A DNA stretch of 64,000 nucleotides. Origin: Candidatus Neomarinimicrobiota bacterium (lineage in GTDB: Bacteria > Fidelibacterota > Marinisomatia > Marinisomatales > TCS55). The stretch lies in the NCBI GenBank assembly GCA_018651745.1, contig JABIDL010000026.1, forward strand, positions 31,243 to 95,242. Reading direction: 5' to 3'. Each line of letters starts with the position of its first letter. The stretch's first letter is position 1. This document shows positions 63,854 to 64,000 of this stretch, one piece after another. The translations under genes were made by a program, and so were the position numbers. The notes under the pieces were generated by a model. That model was not told where the DNA came from. It saw nothing but the letters and a program-made list of their open reading frames with translations, and did not search any database.

Positions 63854-63924
63854 ATTAATAAGGGTCATGACTAGTTTAGCGGGTTATTTCGAAAGTTTTC
63901 GAGTAATATTTGGTAGATATTTTC

Positions 63925-64000
63925 ATGCCTAAAATTGAACCTAAACTCACTTTCTTTCAAATGGAAATAGAACGAAATTTTATGAATACCGCGATGCTTA
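63925..64000 (+). CDS. Start of a plus-strand gene, cut by the window edge
   Basis: An open frame from ATG 63925 runs 25 codons to the right edge: MPKIEPKLTFFQMEIERN then FMNTAML. It is divergent from dctP with 71 bases between the two starts. No strong ribosome site is visible (only a weak GGTAG). Product unknown; too short to identify. Confidence 0.4.
   Translation, partial: MPKIEPKLTFFQMEIERNFMNTAML

Overview
This is an AT-rich bacterial chromosome segment, almost entirely transcribed leftward (minus strand). The exceptions are a few small plus-strand genes at 27.0-28.8 kb and the start of a gene at the right edge. An outer membrane is implied by BamD, an outer-membrane barrel protein, RlpA and a TRAP transporter. 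Several secreted proteins end in a PNPFN-type C-terminal domain of the type IX secretion/FlgD-like kind, and a PorV-like barrel sits beside two of them. Together these point to the Fibrobacteres-Chlorobi-Bacteroidetes superphylum, most likely a Marinimicrobia (SAR406)-like lineage. That assignment is an inference; no rRNA is present.

Layout from left to right. 1-6.2 kb is the classic thrS-infC-rpmI-rplT-pheS-pheT translation operon (pheT cut by the edge), preceded by tRNA-Val. 6.5-12.3 kb holds a tail protease, tmk, rsmI and a lysine-catabolic pair (lysine 6-aminotransferase plus an ALDH7-type semialdehyde dehydrogenase). 12.4-21.1 kb holds an orphan peptide-transporter-type ATPase and then an uncharacterised cluster: three membrane proteins, a DUF6754-type membrane protein, a small conserved protein, a protein with barrel-sandwich and KOW-like segments, and a MutL-family actin-like ATPase. 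The cluster is interrupted by a four-helix-bundle (23S intervening-sequence type) element, with a shrunken copy of the same element one gene away. 21-27 kb covers phospholipid synthesis (cdsA), a lipid kinase, RlpA, pyrD-pyrK and a TPR lipoprotein.

27-36.3 kb is an accessory-looking stretch of small genes (PEGA, zinc ribbon, DUF1232, BolA, TerB, Mth938), a paraoxonase-like protein, an ArfB-like rescue factor, an AlkB-type monooxygenase, a cold-shock protein with a terminator, a duplicated secreted protein, a cupin, a VOC protein, a Tat-plus-sorting-tag intradiol dioxygenase and a DHH phosphoesterase. 36.4-39 kb encodes a large secreted propeller protein, followed by tRNA-Ser.

39.2-53.7 kb is a dense housekeeping run: dprA, obg, icd, fmdB, coaD, rsmD, a putative competence/pilus trio ending in comEA, dnaJ-grpE-hrcA, ftsX-ftsE, a Ca/Na antiporter, nadD and bamD. 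53.7-60.8 kb encodes envelope proteins: a protease-like/propeller/barrel fusion, an M6-like protein that has lost its zinc site, and the PorV-like barrel. 61-63.9 kb is a TRAP transporter with fused DctQM and DctP.

The most notable items are the MutL/DUF6754/KOW membrane cluster, the element pair inserted in it, an AUC start codon for infC, and a dioxygenase whose Tat signal lies upstream of its first ATG.
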